This document shows, one piece after another, positions 61,706-64,000 of a DNA stretch of 64,000 nt. The stretch's first letter is position 1; every line of letters starts with the position of its first letter. This DNA comes from JASSUD01 sp031963415 (GTDB lineage: Bacteria; Pseudomonadota; Gammaproteobacteria; Burkholderiales; Burkholderiaceae), in assembly GCA_031963415.1 (NCBI GenBank), contig JASSUI010000001.1, positions 558,001-622,000 of the forward strand, read 5' to 3'. The position numbers were made by a program, and so were the translations under genes. The notes under the pieces are model-generated. The model saw only the letters and a program-made list of their open reading frames with translations, was not told the origin of the DNA and made no database searches.

Positions 61706-63343
61706 ATGAGCGCTGTCCCTTTTGCATGGAAACTAGTCTTTCAGGGTGGCTTGCTCTCAGGTCAAGAATTACATCTGCCTGAGGGTGAGCTTACGCTGGG
61801 GACTGGCTCGCAATGGGATATCAACCTCTCACAACTCGATTATCGCAACGATCAACATTGCATTCTGCGCGTTTCGCAACAGAGTGTTTCTCTGTTGCCT
61901 CGCAATATGCGTTGCAAAATTAACCAGCGCCGCATCAAGCAAGAGCAAGTCACCCTCCAGCCAGGGCAAATTATTAGTGTCGGGAATTGCACCTTTATTT
62001 TCGCGCGTGCGGGTGAACATATCACGATTACTCAACCTGAAACCCGCCGTCACTGGCTAAAGGGTTTGAGCATCGCGGTGCCATCAGGGTTAGCTGCTGC
62101 TGTCCTTTGCACGCTCTTATATGTTAGTCAGGTGTTGCATATTGGCTCATCAAAGACAACTCAGAAATCTTTTAACCTCGCGCAATATAAGCAGGCCCTC
62201 AGTGAAACCGGCTTAACGCAGATTATTATTGAACGTGACCCAAGCGGCGCACTGACGCTGTCTGGCTCATGTTGGGAAAGCGTGAAGCTCGAACCTTTTC
62301 TGAATCAATTAGTAGAAGCCGGTATCGCTTACCGTAATCAAGTGATATGCCAGGATGATCTACAACGCAGCGTGGCTTATATCCTTCAGACGAATGGATA
62401 TCAAAATGCGCAGGTTGCATCAGGCCAAACACTTGGCTCAATCACCATCTCTGGCAATATACGTGCGAACAAACGATGGGCGAGCGTCAGTCGCCAGATC
62501 AATCGCCTACCTGGCCTAGAAACTTGGTCTGTCACCAATGATACTGAGCAGGCTGGCGCCTCTCTCGCTTTGGCTTTGCGTGAAAAAAATCTGCTCTCCC
62601 ATCTGAAGATCACCAGACAAGACGATATCGTGACCGTCACCGGCAAGCTGCCAAATGATCAGCGCCAATCGCTGCAGCAAATTCTTGACAATAATCAACA
62701 ACAGCAGCACTTACGTATCGTCTATCAAGATATCCCAAGCGTATTACCCGATCCATTGACAAACACTGCCCCAACCTTCGCTGCCGCTCCTATTTCCAGC
62801 GAGCAAACACAAGTTGAGTCAGGTAAAGATAATTTATTAGCGGGTTTATTTCGCTCCGCGAGCCTGCTTTCAGGATGGCTTGGTTTGACTGAAACGGCAG
62901 GCTATTGGAGCTTGAAAGCACTCAATGCGAAATTACAAGGACAAGGAGTCGATGAAAACTATGTCGCGCTAATGAGCCGCCGCTATGGCATACCGCTGCA
63001 GCTCGCGCTCAAAGTTATATGGATTGAATCACGGGGTCGGCATACTGGAGCAGATGGAAATGTGTTGATTTCACCGAAAGGCGCACTCGGCATTATGCAA
63101 TTAATGCCACGCACGGCGAAGGAGCTGCATGTTAATCCACTAGACGTGCAGGACAATATCCGCGGCGGCCTCATGTATCTTGCGCAGCTATCGCGTAAAT
63201 ACAAAGGCAACTGGGAAAAAGTCATAGCTGCTTATAATTGGGGACAAGGTAACGTCGATCTTGCGCTCGCTCGTCATGGAGAGAATTGGCAACATGCACT
63301 GCCTCGAGAAAGTTCAGATTACTTGCTTCAGGTGCGTAATTAG
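61706..63343 (+). CDS. sctD: SctD copy 2 fused to a lytic transglycosylase domain
   Basis: A 545-residue protein. Residues about 1-350 repeat the SctD layout and are very like copy 1: FHA-like domain (LSGQELHLPEGELTLG), one membrane helix (about 115-140, LSIAVPSGLAAAVLCTLLYV) and periplasmic BON-like modules. In place of the beta-rich SctD end there is a linker and an SLT (GH23) lytic transglycosylase domain (about 405-545): IWIESRGRHTGAD with the catalytic Glu441, KGALGIMQLMPRTAKEL, and VIAAYNWGQGNVDLAL. Such enzymes (IpgF, EtgA) are normally separate proteins that open peptidoglycan for the apparatus; here the activity would be tethered to the inner-membrane ring in the periplasm. It overlaps no gene, follows sctC by 7 bases and is followed by a terminator. 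Confidence 0.9.
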   Translation: MSAVPFAWKLVFQGGLLSGQELHLPEGELTLGTGSQWDINLSQLDYRNDQHCILRVSQQSVSLLPRNMRCKINQRRIKQEQVTLQPGQIISVGNCTFIFARAGEHITITQPETRRHWLKGLSIAVPSGLAAAVLCTLLYVSQVLHIGSSKTTQKSFNLAQYKQALSETGLTQIIIERDPSGALTLSGSCWESVKLEPFLNQLVEAGIAYRNQVICQDDLQRSVAYILQTNGYQNAQVASGQTLGSITISGNIRANKRWASVSRQINRLPGLETWSVTNDTEQAGASLALALREKNLLSHLKITRQDDIVTVTGKLPNDQRQSLQQILDNNQQQQHLRIVYQDIPSVLPDPLTNTAPTFAAAPISSEQTQVESGKDNLLAGLFRSASLLSGWLGLTETAGYWSLKALNAKLQGQGVDENYVALMSRRYGIPLQLALKVIWIESRGRHTGADGNVLISPKGALGIMQLMPRTAKELHVNPLDVQDNIRGGLMYLAQLSRKYKGNWEKVIAAYNWGQGNVDLALARHGENWQHALPRESSDYLLQVRN

Positions 63344-63445
63344 TGCACGAGCAATAGCCTAACGGTGCTCAAGAAGCGATCAGAAGCTGGAGCGCGCGTT
63401 AAGCTATAACGAGCCCTCTACGACTATATAGACTTTAAACTACAG

Positions 63446-63477
63446 CCCTCACTGATGAGCAATAAGTGAGGGTTTCT
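63446..63477 (+). terminator. Rho-independent terminator after the SctD fusion gene
   Basis: CCCTCACT and AGTGAGGG form a perfect eight-base-pair stem with an 11-base loop, followed by TTTCT. It lies about 100 bases after the stop codon. Confidence 0.7.
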
Positions 63478-63500
63478 GCATTGAGCAATACATCGATTGG

Positions 63501-63584
63501 AAGCACTAAATAAACCACAGCCTCACAGCCATTACTCGTGTGCTGGCGAGCAACGACATCCTTTGCTCGTGGTTTATTCAGCTT
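63501..63584. repeat. Palindromic element, GCTGAATAAA family
   Basis: AAGCACTAAATAAACCAC at the left pairs with GTGGTTTATTCAGCTT at the right, 84 bases in all; an inner pair (GAGCAA / TTGCTC) extends the fold. It stands between two convergent genes. Confidence 0.6.
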
Positions 63585-63602
63585 TATCAAAAAAGCTATT
63601 TT

Positions 63603-64000
63603 TTACAAAATATCATCATTCAATAACCCAAGCCGATAAGCCCAACGTGTCAATTCAGCTGCGTTATGCGCATCTAGCTTTTGCATCAGATTGAGGCGAT
63701 GCGTTTCTACCGTTTTGGGACTCACCACTAACACCTCAGCAATCAGCCGATTAGGATTGCCTTGCGCAACTAATTTAAGCACTTGCTTCTCGCGTGCTGT
63801 GAGTGCGTGGTGGGTACTTTTATTTGGGTCGGTAATGAGCGCTTCAATCTGAGTTTCATCAAGTGCTGGGTCTAAATAAACTCTGCCTTGAATGACAGCC
63901 TCAATCGCATTCAGCAGCTCTTTCTTGCCGCTGCGCTTAAGTACGTAGCCTGAAGCCCCTGCATTCAGTGCTTCAGCGGCTCGTACCTCAGTCGCAGTGG
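63603..64000 (-). CDS. NarL/LuxR-family response regulator, C-terminal part (5' end outside the window)
   Basis: The reverse strand is open from the right edge to a TAA at 63603-63605, about 131 residues. It begins in the receiver domain (EALNAGASGYVLKRSGKKEL, with the conserved lysine) and continues to a LuxR-type helix-turn-helix: LTAREKQVLKLVAQGNPNRL, then VVSPKTVETHRLNLMQKL and RWAYRLGLL. This is the layout of SsrB, BvgA and NarL. It closes the T3SS locus that opens with an SsrA-like kinase, so it is the likely phosphorelay partner. The phosphorylated aspartate and the start lie beyond the window. Confidence 0.9.
   Translation of the reverse strand, partial: TATEVRAAEALNAGASGYVLKRSGKKELLNAIEAVIQGRVYLDPALDETQIEALITDPNKSTHHALTAREKQVLKLVAQGNPNRLIAEVLVVSPKTVETHRLNLMQKLDAHNAAELTRWAYRLGLLNDDIL

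Overview
The window reads as a chromosome segment of a host-associated Burkholderiaceae-type betaproteobacterium, most likely an endosymbiont of the Mycoavidus/Glomeribacter kind. This is inferred from gene content and was not tested by any search. Reasons: Burkholderia-like housekeeping proteins and order (rne divergent from rluC, then a HAD phosphatase and an S49 peptidase; QueE with the CX14CX2C cluster motif), moderate base composition, long repeat-filled spacers, gene relics, an SPI-2-like type III secretion system (T3SS), very large coiled-coil proteins and NLR-like proteins.

Layout. 1-6.5 kb: the 3' end of an unknown gene, a solitary recC, and a divergent FUSC-family membrane transporter. 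6.5-20 kb: a leftward unit of a hybrid sensor kinase followed by two tandem paralogues of about 1,570 residues with the order TPR-like, TIR/SEFIR-like, NACHT, HEAT array. 20-30.5 kb: housekeeping genes (sppA-type peptidase, HAD phosphatase, rluC, rne, rmuC, sodium:proton antiporter) with a nucleotidyltransferase/HepT relic and several palindromic elements. 31-43.2 kb: tRNA-Ser(UGA), a 2,318-residue coiled-coil protein, a degenerate tRNA-Ser copy, tRNA-Arg(CCU) and a second coiled-coil protein of 1,162 residues. 43.6-46.8 kb: rodA and a queC-queE-queD operon. 47-64 kb: the T3SS locus.

The T3SS locus opens with an SsrA-like hybrid kinase and closes with the 3' part of a NarL/LuxR-type response regulator (SsrB-like). 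Between them lie a CesA/SseA-like chaperone, a large EspA/SseB-like protein, an SscA-type TPR chaperone, SseC- and SseD-like translocators, an SseE-like protein, SctD, an SsaE-like co-chaperone, a class I-like chaperone, an Inc-like membrane protein, the secretin SctC and a second SctD. The second SctD carries a lytic transglycosylase domain at its C-terminus. The apparatus core (ATPase, export gate, needle) is not in the window.

A palindrome with core AGGT-N4/5-ACCT sits about 70 bases before the start codon of both coiled-coil genes and of the first T3SS translocation gene. I infer that the two coiled-coil proteins are co-regulated with the T3SS and may be its substrates. The most unusual items are the SctD-transglycosylase fusion, the kinase plus NLR-like operon, and this shared operator.
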